Shown one piece after another: positions 1 through 7,627 of a DNA stretch of 43,447 nucleotides. Positions within the stretch are counted from its first letter, which is position 1, and each line of letters starts with the position of its first letter. Made by a program: the position numbers and the translations under genes. Source of the stretch: Burkholderia sp. Bp9143 (lineage in GTDB: Bacteria > Pseudomonadota > Gammaproteobacteria > Burkholderiales > Burkholderiaceae); assembly GCF_003853645.1 (NCBI RefSeq), contig NZ_QTPO01000063.1:1-43447 (forward strand), written 5' to 3'. The notes under the pieces are model-generated. The model was not told where the DNA came from. It saw nothing but the letters and a program-made list of their open reading frames with translations, and searched no databases.

Positions 1-138
1 CTGTCGGTCGTGCTGCTCGCGATCATTCTCGACCGCATCACCGAGAGCTTCGGCCGCGCGCCGGGCACCGCGAAAGCACCGCTGTTCGCGGGCCTGAAGC
101 AGCTGTTTCGGAGGCAGGCGGAGGCTGTCCGAAACTGA
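1..138 (+). CDS. Choline/betaine-type ABC transporter permease, C-terminal fragment
   Basis: Only the last 45 codons are present and the gene continues upstream of the window; the frame is open from base 1 to a TGA at 136-138. The visible tail contains LLAIILDRITESFG, which resembles the end of ProW/ChoW-type inner-membrane permeases of glycine betaine or choline importers, where a final membrane helix runs into an Ile-Leu-Asp-Arg-Ile-Thr motif and a short cytoplasmic tail. The family call rests on this short motif. Substrate cannot be judged from the fragment, though choline or glycine betaine is most likely. The following gene is a LysR-type regulator read in the same direction but separated by a dedicated promoter-operator, so the two are probably not one operon. 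Confidence 0.6.
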   Translation: MSVVLLAIILDRITESFGRAPGTAKAPLFAGLKQLFRRQAEAVRN

Positions 139-190
139 TTCGAACGAGGGACTGAACGTTTCTGTCGAGCGGTGTCGGGAATTCCCTAGG

Positions 191-219
191 CTGACAAGGA
201 TCGCACGGCGTTATTAAAT
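191..219 (+). promoter_or_regulatory. Sigma-70-type promoter facing the LysR gene
   Basis: A -35 box CTGACA (191-196), a 17-bp spacer and a -10 box TTAAAT (214-219) read toward the LysR-type gene; shifting by one base gives TAAATA with an 18-bp spacer. Just upstream lies TTCCCTAGG (182-190). The same block, spacing and -10 recur before the two sugar loci (11534-11562 and 36191-36219, minus strand). The -10 lies inside the palindromic operator, as expected for repression by promoter occlusion. Confidence 0.6.
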
Positions 220-252
220 AAATCAACATGATTTATTTAATAACGCCGTGCG
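202..252. repeat. Perfect 24-bp inverted repeat
   Basis: The palindrome of operator copy 1 extends into GC-rich flanks: bases 202-225 are the exact reverse complement of 229-252, with a 3-base loop (226-228). The outer nine base pairs (CGCACGGCG/CGCCGTGCG) are not shared with the other two operator copies. As RNA it would form a very stable hairpin, so it could also end transcription from the upstream permease gene, although no run of T follows it. Confidence 0.85.
214..240. promoter_or_regulatory. Palindromic operator, copy 1 (ROK-type)
   Basis: Two perfectly inverted 12-bp arms, TTAAATAAATCA (214-225) and TGATTTATTTAA (229-240), flank a 3-bp centre ACA. Two other copies occur in this window at the heads of the sugar operons. 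AT-rich palindromes overlapping the -10 region are typical of ROK-family (NagC/Mlc-like) repressors, and a ROK regulator is encoded at 10221-11471. Binding by that protein is inference. Confidence 0.6.
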
Positions 253-380
253 CCTTTCCGAAAGCGAACTTCATCGTCCCGAACGATCGATGTCGCGTGC
301 AATCCGCGGCTATGGATGGGCGGACGCGCGCATCGACGTAGTTTGATGTCGGTTTGTGCAAGCGTCTCTGGAAGCATGAA

Positions 381-1316
381 ATGGAAGCAAAGTGGCTTGA
401 GGATTTCCTGAGTCTGGCCGACACGAAGAGTTTTTCACGTGCGGCACGTACCCGGCATCTTACCCAGTCGGCATTCAGCAGACGAATCGCCGCACTCGAA
501 TCCTGGATGGACGCGAAGCTGGTCGACCGCAGCATCAACCCGATCACGCTGACGCCGGCCGGCCAGATGTTCCGCGGGCTGGCCGCGGACATCCTGCGCA
601 GCATGTATGCGGCACGCAACCTCGTGAACGGCTACGACCAGTTCGCGGCAAGCGACCAGGTGGTGCGCTTCGCGGTCGCGCATACGCTCGTGTTCACGCT
701 GTTCCCCGAATGGCTCAAGCGGCTGAACGGCGAAGTCGGCCACGTGACCACCCGCGTCAACGCGGTGAACGTGCCCGAAGGCGTGCAGCAACTCGTCGCG
801 GGTGAATGCGACCTGCTGCTCGGCTATCACCATCCGCAACTGCCGATCGTGCTCGATCCGAACCACTTCCCGTTCGTCACGCTCGGCGTCGAACGGATCC
901 TGCCGGTGTCGACGCCCGACGCGCGCGGCAAGCCGGTATTCGCACTGCCGGGCACGCAGGACGCGCCGCTGCCGCTCCTCGCGTATTCGTCTGGCGCGTT
1001 CCTCGGAAACGTCGTCGAGATGCTGCTGCTGAACGCGTCCGAATCGTATGCGCTGCACCGGTGCTTCGAGACGCACATGTCCGAGGCATTGAAGGGCATG
1101 GTCATGGCCGGGCACGGGATCGGCTGGCTGCCGGAAAGTTGCATGACGAAAGAGTTGATCGACGGCAGCCTCGTGCGTGCAGGCGGCGTGTGCTGGGGCA
1201 CGGAACTCGAAGTGCGCTTGTATCGTTCGAGCCGCAAGGTTGGGGCGGCGGCAGAGACGCTGTGGTTGCATCTCGTCCGGGGTTCGTCCCTGCCGGCCGG
1301 GCAGTCGGTCGAGTGA
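381..1316 (+). CDS. LysR-type transcriptional regulator (HypT/YjiE-like)
   Basis: A 311-residue LysR-type regulator. An N-terminal winged helix-turn-helix covers about residues 4-62 (KWLEDFLSLADTKSFSRAA, then SAFSRRIAALE), followed by a periplasmic-binding-like effector domain from about residue 90. The KWL-DFL opening and the late GHGIGWLPES segment resemble the E. coli HypT/YjiE subgroup more than classic catabolic LysR proteins, though this is judged by eye. The ATG at 381 is preferred: it has a GGAAG stretch upstream and starts exactly where LysR proteins begin; a TTG at 354 would add nine unconvincing residues. Its promoter overlaps the same palindrome that heads the sugar operons, which suggests control by the ROK repressor. 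Target genes are unknown. Confidence 0.85.
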   Translation: MEAKWLEDFLSLADTKSFSRAARTRHLTQSAFSRRIAALESWMDAKLVDRSINPITLTPAGQMFRGLAADILRSMYAARNLVNGYDQFAASDQVVRFAVAHTLVFTLFPEWLKRLNGEVGHVTTRVNAVNVPEGVQQLVAGECDLLLGYHHPQLPIVLDPNHFPFVTLGVERILPVSTPDARGKPVFALPGTQDAPLPLLAYSSGAFLGNVVEMLLLNASESYALHRCFETHMSEALKGMVMAGHGIGWLPESCMTKELIDGSLVRAGGVCWGTELEVRLYRSSRKVGAAAETLWLHLVRGSSLPAGQSVE

Positions 1317-1408
1317 TCACGGTCGTGGCCAGTCCGCAGTGCCGCCGTCGCTCGATCGCCGATTGATCCGCTTTTCCCCGGGCGCGGCGGATACGGAGTG
1401 AATGGCCA

Positions 1409-1425
1409 GTGCACGCCCCGTGCAC
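1409..1425. terminator. Small hairpin between convergent genes
   Basis: GTGCACG (1409-1415), loop CCC and CGTGCAC (1419-1425) form a perfect 7-bp GC-rich stem in the 144-bp gap between the ends of the LysR gene and the mutarotase-like gene. There is no T tract, so a terminator role is tentative. Confidence 0.3.
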
Positions 1426-1460
1426 ATTGTGAATGCGTGCGGCGTTTGGCCCGTGCCGCG

Positions 1461-2480
1461 TCACTGCGTGTCGAGCACTTCGAAGCGGTACGCGATTTCG
1501 GTCGGTGCGTCGGGACGCAGCGCGAGTGCGGTGTTCACGCCATGCGCGTTGATCGGATTCGATGCCAGTGACGCTGCGCAGCCGAGTTCGAACGCGCTCG
1601 CGACCGGTTCGATGCCGACGCACAGATTGCGGCCGTTCCATGGCGCGTACGTGCGGCCGCGATTGCTGATCCACAGCAGCAGCGACGGCAGCGCGTCCGC
1701 GTCCCACGTGAGCCGGTAGCGCGTGCGTGCGTCGTCGTCGGTTAGCGTGACGGCGCCGTCGATACCGCACAGCTGCACGATTTCCTCGGTCGCGTCGGCA
1801 AGCGGCAGGCGATCGAATGCGCCGGTGCCGCCGTCGGCGAGCGGCACGCGGTCGAGCGCGTCGAACATCGCGCCCGCGCGTGCACGCGACACGCCAGGCT
1901 CAGGGCCCGCCGGGTGAACGATACCGAAACGGAATGCGCCCGGCTCGATCCGGAACGCGCCCGCGAGTTCGGGCAACGCGAGATTGGGATGCAGGCCTGC
2001 CGGGCGGCGGGCGGGGGCGCGCGCGTCGATCCGCAGCACGATGTCGAGCGCCGCGCGCGACGGATCCGCGCGGACGATGCGTGTGAGCCGCCTGATCGGC
2101 GAGTGCTCCGGGTAGTCGATCGCGATCTCGATGTCGAGCGCGGTCTGCTTCACGAGCGACCACGTGCCGACGCAGCCGTAGCCGTGCTGCAGGTCGTCGC
2201 TCGCGTCGTGCGCGGCCATCGGCGTCGCGGCCGCTTCGCGCCAGCCGTCGGGCAGGCCGTCGGGTGCATACGGCACGCCGAACGGCACACACGGGAATTC
2301 GCTGCGCATCGCGCCGAGCAGGCCCGCCGGCTGCGGCTCCGGCCGGCCGAGCCACGGCGCTTCGTAGAACGGCCTGATCGTGCGGCCGTCGAGCGCGAAC
2401 GAGACGCCGCCGAGCATGCCGCCTTTCGCATGGACGTCGAACGCGCCGTGCGTCCATTCGAGGTGCCAGATTGTTTCCAT
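1461..2480 (-). CDS. Aldose 1-epimerase (mutarotase) family protein
   Basis: A 339-residue protein of the galactose-mutarotase-like superfamily, which interconverts alpha and beta anomers of free or phosphorylated aldoses in the cytoplasm. Features seen are a beta-rich sequence, a LHPNLALP segment carrying the conserved mid-protein histidine, and a late GIEPVASAF segment carrying the glutamate expected to act as catalytic base. It is the last gene of the sugar operon, 42 bp after zwf, so a role in supplying the right anomer for Pgi, Zwf or the kinase is plausible. The start follows an AAAGAA stretch, a weak ribosome-binding site. Whether it acts on free sugar or on hexose-6-phosphate (YeaD type) cannot be read from the sequence. 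Confidence 0.75.
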   Translation of the reverse strand: METIWHLEWTHGAFDVHAKGGMLGGVSFALDGRTIRPFYEAPWLGRPEPQPAGLLGAMRSEFPCVPFGVPYAPDGLPDGWREAAATPMAAHDASDDLQHGYGCVGTWSLVKQTALDIEIAIDYPEHSPIRRLTRIVRADPSRAALDIVLRIDARAPARRPAGLHPNLALPELAGAFRIEPGAFRFGIVHPAGPEPGVSRARAGAMFDALDRVPLADGGTGAFDRLPLADATEEIVQLCGIDGAVTLTDDDARTRYRLTWDADALPSLLLWISNRGRTYAPWNGRNLCVGIEPVASAFELGCAASLASNPINAHGVNTALALRPDAPTEIAYRFEVLDTQ

Positions 2481-2522
2481 AGGTTCTTTGTGTGTGGTCG
2501 CGGGCGGTGCCGCATTCGGTTC

Positions 2523-3995
2523 CTAGTTGTCTTCCTCGCGCCAGCACGTGTCGTGCCGCGCGAGCAGCGCGCTCGACTGCGTGGGCCCCCAGTTGCCGGC
2601 GGTGTACGGTTTCGGCGCGTTGTTCATGCCGAGGATGGGCGCGACCCAGTGCCACGCGGCTTCCTGCTCGTCGCGCCGCACGAAGAGCGCGAGGCGCCCG
2701 GCGATCACGTCGAGCAGCAGGCGCTGGTACGCTTCCATCCGGTCCTGCCGGAAGAAGCGGTCGAACGCGAGGTCGAGGTACACGCCCTGCAGCGTCATCC
2801 CGAGCCCCGGCTGCTTCGCGAGCGCGCCCATCCGGATCGATTCGTCCGGCTGCAGCCGGATCGTCAGCCGGTTGGAGCCCGGGCGCAGCGCGGCCGGCCC
2901 CAGCGCCGAATGCGGTACCGGCTTGAACGTGACGACGATCTCCGCGACGCGTTCCGCAAGCCGCTTGCCGGTGCGCAGGAAGAACGGCACGCCGGCCCAT
3001 CGCCAGTTGTCGACCTCGGCCTTCAGCGCGATGAACGTCTCGGTCGTGCTGTCCGGCGCGATGCCGGGCTCGTCGAGATAGCCCGGCACCGTCTGCCCGA
3101 GGACTGCGCCGCTGCGGTACTGGCCGCGCACGACGCTCTGATGCAGCGCGTCCGCGGACAGCGGCTTCAGTGCGCGCAGCACGCGCAGCTTCTCGTTGCG
3201 CACCGCGTCGGCTTCCATCGATTGCGGCGGCTCCATCGCGACGATCGCGAGCAGTTGCAGCAGATGGTTCTGCACCATGTCGCGCAGCGCGCCGGTCTGG
3301 TCGTAGAACGCGCCGCGCCCGCCGACGCCGAGTTCCTCGGCGACCGTGATCTGGATGTTGTCGATCCATTCGTGACGCCACAGCGGTTCGAGCATCACGT
3401 TGCCGAAACGCAGCGCGAACAGGTTCTGCACCGCTTCCTTGCCGAGATAATGGTCGATCCGGTAGATCTGCTCTTCGGAGAAGATTGAGCCGACCGCGTC
3501 GTTGATCGCGGCTGACGACGCGAGATCGTAGCCGAGCGGCTTCTCGAGCACGACGCGCGACGACGGCGGCGCGAGGCCCGCGGCCGCGAGCGAGCGGCAG
3601 ATCGGCTCGAACAGCGACGGTCCGGTCGCCAGATAGAAGATCCGGCGCCCCGGCGCTTGCTCGAGCGCCTGGCCGAGGCGCGCAAACGCGCCGGGCGCGC
3701 TCGCGTCGAGCTCGACGTACGCGAGCCGCTCGACGAAGCCGCGCCATGCATCGTCGTCGAACTGTGCGTCCTTGATGTGCGGGCGCACCGCTTCGTCGAC
3801 CCAGCGCAGATAGCCGTCGTGGTCGAGCGGCGTCATCGCGACGCCGACGATCCGGCCTTCGGGCGAGAGCAGCCCGTCGCGGTGCGCGCTATACAGCGCC
3901 GGCAGGATCTTGCGCATCGCCAGATCGCCGGTGCCGCCGAACAGCACGAACGCGAACGGATCGCGCTCGAACGAGGAGGGTGCGCGCGTGCTCAT
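2523..3995 (-). CDS. zwf: Glucose-6-phosphate 1-dehydrogenase
   Basis: A 490-residue enzyme oxidising glucose-6-phosphate to 6-phosphogluconolactone with NAD(P)+, the entry to the Entner-Doudoroff and oxidative pentose phosphate routes. Seen: a nucleotide-binding loop GGTGDLA (residues 20-26, where GASGDLA is common), EKPLG (151-155), and the active-site signature RIDHYLGKE (179-187). Length matches the bacterial family. The frame is open far upstream, but the true start is the ATG at 3993-3995, whose ATGA overlaps the stop of the preceding sugar kinase gene, implying translational coupling. Together with pgi and the kinase it forms a direct route from imported sugar to 6-phosphogluconolactone. 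pgl, edd, eda and gnd are not in the window. Confidence 0.97.
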   Translation of the reverse strand: MSTRAPSSFERDPFAFVLFGGTGDLAMRKILPALYSAHRDGLLSPEGRIVGVAMTPLDHDGYLRWVDEAVRPHIKDAQFDDDAWRGFVERLAYVELDASAPGAFARLGQALEQAPGRRIFYLATGPSLFEPICRSLAAAGLAPPSSRVVLEKPLGYDLASSAAINDAVGSIFSEEQIYRIDHYLGKEAVQNLFALRFGNVMLEPLWRHEWIDNIQITVAEELGVGGRGAFYDQTGALRDMVQNHLLQLLAIVAMEPPQSMEADAVRNEKLRVLRALKPLSADALHQSVVRGQYRSGAVLGQTVPGYLDEPGIAPDSTTETFIALKAEVDNWRWAGVPFFLRTGKRLAERVAEIVVTFKPVPHSALGPAALRPGSNRLTIRLQPDESIRMGALAKQPGLGMTLQGVYLDLAFDRFFRQDRMEAYQRLLLDVIAGRLALFVRRDEQEAAWHWVAPILGMNNAPKPYTAGNWGPTQSSALLARHDTCWREEDN

Positions 3996-4924
3996 GGCGT
4001 GGCTCCTGCCGGCGCGGGCGTCGACGCGCTCATCGCGAGGACTTCGTCGACCGTCGGTGCGTACGCGCCCGCATGCGACGCGACGACCGCCGCACATGCG
4101 GCCGCGAAGCGCAGATGGTCGGCCGCCGGCGCATCGGGACGCATCAGCAGGCTGGCCATCCAGCTGCCGATACTCGCGTCCCCGCAGCCGACCGTGTCGA
4201 CGACGCTGGCCGGAAACGCCGGCTGGAATATCGACGCGTCGCCGTCGAAGAGCTCCATCCCTGATGCGCCGCGGGTGAGCAGCACCGCGGCGTTCGGCGC
4301 CCACGCGCGGATCTGCGCGAACGCGGCCGCTTCGTCGAGTTCGGGGAACAGGCCGGCGAGGTCCTCGTCGGACACCTTGATGTAGTCGGCGAGACCGGCC
4401 ATCGTACGCAGCGTGTCGCGATACGACGGCCCGGCCATCGGCGCGCGGAAGTTCGGATCGAACGCGATCCGCTTGCCCGCCGCCCGCGCGTCGTGCGCGA
4501 GCGCGATCAGTCGCGACGCGAGCGGCTCGCGCACGACGCCGAGCGAGCCGAAATGGACGATCTCGACGGCGTCGAGCCAGCCGGCCGGCAGCTCGGCAGG
4601 GTCGAACGCGAGGTCCGCACTGTTGTCGCCGATGAAGAAATACTGCGGCGGCTGCTTCGACACCACCATCGCGAGGAGCGGCGGCCGGTCGACCTGGCGC
4701 GTGAAGCGCATGTCGAGGCCGGCTTGCGCGCTCCGGTGCATCAGCTCGTCGCCGAACACGTCGCGGCTCACGGTGCCGGCGAACCCGGTCGGCACACCGA
4801 GGCTGGCGCCGACGCGTGCGACGTTCCAGCACGAGCCGCCGGCGAGACTGTGCCAGTGGGTCGCGTCGTCGCGGATGAAGTCGGTCAGTGCTTCGCCGAA
4901 TATGACCAGTCGGGGGAGATTCAT
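3992..4924 (-). CDS. PfkB-family sugar kinase (probable fructokinase), copy 1
   Basis: A 310-residue ribokinase/PfkB-fold kinase. Seen: FGEALTDF near the N-terminus, GGSCWN (residues 29-34) in the substrate-binding region, and DTVGCGD (243-249) at the catalytic aspartate. The family norm is DTxGAGD, so Cys replaces the second small residue of the anion hole; the same change occurs in the second copy at 31168-32079. Fructose to fructose-6-phosphate is the best guess because the adjacent pgi would convert that product to glucose-6-phosphate for zwf. The gene lies 12 bp after pgi and overlaps zwf by 4 bp. Other keto-sugars or 2-keto-3-deoxy acids cannot be excluded from sequence alone. Confidence 0.85.
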   Translation of the reverse strand: MNLPRLVIFGEALTDFIRDDATHWHSLAGGSCWNVARVGASLGVPTGFAGTVSRDVFGDELMHRSAQAGLDMRFTRQVDRPPLLAMVVSKQPPQYFFIGDNSADLAFDPAELPAGWLDAVEIVHFGSLGVVREPLASRLIALAHDARAAGKRIAFDPNFRAPMAGPSYRDTLRTMAGLADYIKVSDEDLAGLFPELDEAAAFAQIRAWAPNAAVLLTRGASGMELFDGDASIFQPAFPASVVDTVGCGDASIGSWMASLLMRPDAPAADHLRFAAACAAVVASHAGAYAPTVDEVLAMSASTPAPAGATP

Positions 4925-4936
4925 CTGTGGCGTCCG

Positions 4937-6544
4937 TCAAATCAGGTCGCTGCGCCGCGCCTTGAAACGGTTGATCAACTGATTCGTCGAGCCGTCGTGC
5001 GACCCGACGTCGCCCGATGCGCCGAATTCCTTCTCGATCTCGACCGCGAGCTTCTTGCCGAGCTCGACGCCCCACTGGTCGAACGAATTGATTCGCCACA
5101 CGACGCCCTGCACGAACACCTTGTGCTCGTAGAGTGCGATCAGTGCGCCAAGCGATGCGGGGTCGAGCGTGTCGATGCAGATCGTGTTGGTCGGCCGGTT
5201 GCCTTCGAAATTGCGATGCGGCTCGGCGGTCGAATGCGAGCCGTTCATCAGCGCCTCGGACTGCGCGAAGCAATTCGCGACGAGGATGTCATGATGCTCG
5301 TCGAGCGTATGATGCGGCCGCATGCAGACGATGAAATCGGTCGGGATGATCGCGGTGCCCTGATGCAGCAACTGGAAGAACGCGTGCTGGCCGTTCGTGC
5401 CGGGTTCGCCCCAGATCACCGAGCCGGTCGCGTAGTCGACGCGCTCGCCGGCCAGCGTCACCGACTTGCCGTTGCTTTCCATGTCGAGCTGCTGCAGGTA
5501 GGCGGGCAGTCGGTGCAGATAGTTGTCGTACGGCGCGATGAGCTGGCTCGTCGTGCCGAGGAAGTTCTGATGCCAGATGCCGATCATCGCGAGCAGCACC
5601 GGCAGATTGCGTTCGAGCGGTGCTTCGGCGAAGTGGCGATCCATCGCGTGCGCACCGTCGAGCAACTGCTCGAACGCGTCCATCCCGGCCATCACCGCGA
5701 TCGGCAGCCCGATCGCCGACCACAGCGAGTAGCGGCCGCCGACCCAGTCCCAGAACTCGAACATGTTGTCGGTGTCGATGCCGAATTTCGCGACCGCATC
5801 CGCGTTCGTCGATACCGCGACGAAATGCTGCGCGATCGCCGCTTCCGGCGCGCCCGACGCGAGCAGCCACGCGCGCGCGGTGTGCGCGTTCGCGAGCGTC
5901 TCGCGCGTCGTGAACGTCTTCGACGACACGATGAACAGCGTCGTGTCCGGGTTCGCGTGCTTCAGCGCCTCGACGATGTCCGCGCCGTCGACGTTCGACA
6001 CGAAGTGCATCGTCAGACGCTCGTGCGCGTACGGCTTCAGTGCTTCGCACACCATCTTCGGGCCGAGATCCGAGCCGCCGATGCCGATGTTGACGACGTC
6101 GGTGATCTCGCGACCGGTGTAGCCGCGCCAAGTGCCGTCGCGCACGGCGTCGGAGAAGCGCCGCATCCTGGCCTGCACGGTCGCGACCTGCCGCGACACG
6201 TCAACCCCGTCGACGATGCGCGCGTTGCCGGAGCGATCGCGCAGCGCGATGTGCAGCACCGCGCGGTTTTCGGTGCGGTTGATCCGTTCGCCGGCAAACA
6301 TCGCATCGCGATAGGCGTCGACTCCCGCTTCGCTCGCGAGTGCGGCGAGGCGCGCGATCGTGTCGTCGTCGACCGGGTTCTTCGAGTAGTCGACGAACAG
6401 GCCGGCGGTGTTGAGCGAGAAGCGCGCCGCGCGCGCCGGGTCGCGCTCGAACAGCGCACGGATCGATGCGGCCGCGGTGCCGGCGATCGCGTCGCGATGG
6501 TCGGCGAGGGCTCGCCACGCGGGCGTCTGGATCGGTGAGGTCAT
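4937..6544 (-). CDS. pgi: Glucose-6-phosphate isomerase
   Basis: A 535-residue cytoplasmic enzyme interconverting fructose-6-phosphate and glucose-6-phosphate. Seen: NIGIGGSDLGP (about 152-162), the SIS-type phosphate-sugar segment FIVSSKTFTT (about 204-213), GGRYSLWSAIG (269-279, family signature 1), HSTAEPHRNFEGNRP, and VVWRINSFDQWGVELGK near the C-terminus (signature 2). Length is normal for the family. It sits 33 bp after the sugar-binding protein gene and 12 bp before the sugar kinase gene, and so converts the kinase product into the substrate of Zwf. This may be a second, catabolic isozyme; whether another pgi exists elsewhere cannot be seen here. Confidence 0.97.
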   Translation of the reverse strand: MTSPIQTPAWRALADHRDAIAGTAAASIRALFERDPARAARFSLNTAGLFVDYSKNPVDDDTIARLAALASEAGVDAYRDAMFAGERINRTENRAVLHIALRDRSGNARIVDGVDVSRQVATVQARMRRFSDAVRDGTWRGYTGREITDVVNIGIGGSDLGPKMVCEALKPYAHERLTMHFVSNVDGADIVEALKHANPDTTLFIVSSKTFTTRETLANAHTARAWLLASGAPEAAIAQHFVAVSTNADAVAKFGIDTDNMFEFWDWVGGRYSLWSAIGLPIAVMAGMDAFEQLLDGAHAMDRHFAEAPLERNLPVLLAMIGIWHQNFLGTTSQLIAPYDNYLHRLPAYLQQLDMESNGKSVTLAGERVDYATGSVIWGEPGTNGQHAFFQLLHQGTAIIPTDFIVCMRPHHTLDEHHDILVANCFAQSEALMNGSHSTAEPHRNFEGNRPTNTICIDTLDPASLGALIALYEHKVFVQGVVWRINSFDQWGVELGKKLAVEIEKEFGASGDVGSHDGSTNQLINRFKARRSDLI

Positions 6545-6577
6545 GGTCGTGTCAGGCCAGGAGTGAGGTCGATGGGA

Positions 6578-7525
6578 TTAGTGCGAACTCCAGCCCCGAT
6601 AGCTGTTCACGTTGTCGCGCGTGATGAGCGTCGGCTCGAGCAGGTTCATCGGAGTCGAGGGCTTTTTGCCGTTGATGATCCCGTAGCCGATCGTCACCGC
6701 TTCCTTCGCCATCGCGAACGGGTCCTGGCTCGCGGACGCCTGCACCAGCGTGTTCGACTTCAGCGCGCTTTCGATGTCCGGTGCGCCGTCGACCGACGTG
6801 ATCACGATGTTTGCCCGGTTGAACTGCTTCGCGGCGAGATCGCTGCCGACCGCCTGCGGATCATTGATCGCGAACACGCCGTCGAGCTTCGGAAAGCGCG
6901 TCAGATAGCCCTGCATTGCGGCCATCCCGCCTTCGCGCGAGCCCTTGCCATCCTGGTCGAACGACAGCACCTTGATGCCCGGATTCTTCGCGAGCACGGT
7001 CTTGCAGCCGTTCACGCGGTCCACCACCGCGGATACCTGCGGGCCGTTCTCGATCACGACGTTGCCCTTGCCGCCGATCTTCTTCGCGAGATACTCACAC
7101 GCGAGCGCGCCGGCCTTCACGTTATTGGTCTGCACGGTCGCATCGGCGCCCGCGGCCGCGACGTCGACCGCGATCACCGGGATGCCGGCGGCCTGCGCCT
7201 TCTTCACGGCGGGCTCGATCGCCTTCGGGTCGGCCGCGTTCAGCAGAATCATGTCGACGTGCGCGGAGATGAAGTTGTCGATCTGCGTGAACTGCTTGTT
7301 CAGGTCGTAGTCGGCCGATACCGCGGTGACCTTGGCGTTCGGGTTCAGTGCCTTGGCCTGGGCTTCTGCTCCCTTGACGACGGTCACGAAGTACGGGTTG
7401 CCGAGCGAACCGACCGTGATGCCGATCGACTTCAACTGCTTGTCGGCCGCGTGCGCGGCGCAGGCGGCGAAGGCCAGCGTGCAGGCGAGGCCGGTTTGAA
7501 GCGCTTTGCTCCTGATCTTGAACAT
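6578..7525 (-). CDS. Sugar ABC transporter periplasmic binding protein, copy 1
   Basis: A 315-residue periplasmic sugar-binding protein of the ribose/fructose type (pfam Peripla_BP_4 fold), the receptor of a CUT2-class importer. A Sec signal peptide (MFKIRSKALQTG then a hydrophobic core) ends at AHA/AD near residue 26. The mature part opens with IGITVGSLGNPYFV and has NDPQAVGSDLAA and ITSVDGAPD segments typical of this family. The start at 7525 is chosen because it begins the signal peptide and has GGAG upstream; an in-frame ATG 60 bp earlier gives a non-signal extension. It is about four-fifths identical by eye to the copy at 32214-33158. Fructose is the favoured ligand from the downstream kinase-pgi-zwf set. 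Confidence 0.9.
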   Translation of the reverse strand: MFKIRSKALQTGLACTLAFAACAAHAADKQLKSIGITVGSLGNPYFVTVVKGAEAQAKALNPNAKVTAVSADYDLNKQFTQIDNFISAHVDMILLNAADPKAIEPAVKKAQAAGIPVIAVDVAAAGADATVQTNNVKAGALACEYLAKKIGGKGNVVIENGPQVSAVVDRVNGCKTVLAKNPGIKVLSFDQDGKGSREGGMAAMQGYLTRFPKLDGVFAINDPQAVGSDLAAKQFNRANIVITSVDGAPDIESALKSNTLVQASASQDPFAMAKEAVTIGYGIINGKKPSTPMNLLEPTLITRDNVNSYRGWSSH

Positions 7526-7560
7526 GTCGCGTTGTCTCCATTGGGTCCGGAAGGGCAAGG

Positions 7561-7583
7561 GCGCACGCGGACCCATCGTGCGC
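7561..7583 (-). other. Intercistronic hairpin before the binding-protein gene
   Basis: GCGCACG (7561-7567) and CGTGCGC (7577-7583) can pair as a 7-bp stem with a 9-base loop in the 102-bp gap between the permease and binding-protein genes. Such hairpins often adjust the high expression of the binding protein relative to the membrane parts. Function here is inference. Confidence 0.3.
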
Positions 7584-7627
7584 ACCGGTTTTATCGGGAA
7601 TTCACAACGATTCCGGATGCGGCCCGC

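Noticed and set aside
354..380. TTG start at 354 for the LysR gene
   Set aside because: It adds nine residues not seen at the start of LysR proteins; the ATG at 381 begins the helix-turn-helix domain properly.
3996..5273. Extended start for zwf (916-codon frame)
   Set aside because: The extra part overlaps the kinase and pgi genes in another frame; the ATG at 3995 matches the family start and overlaps the kinase stop codon.
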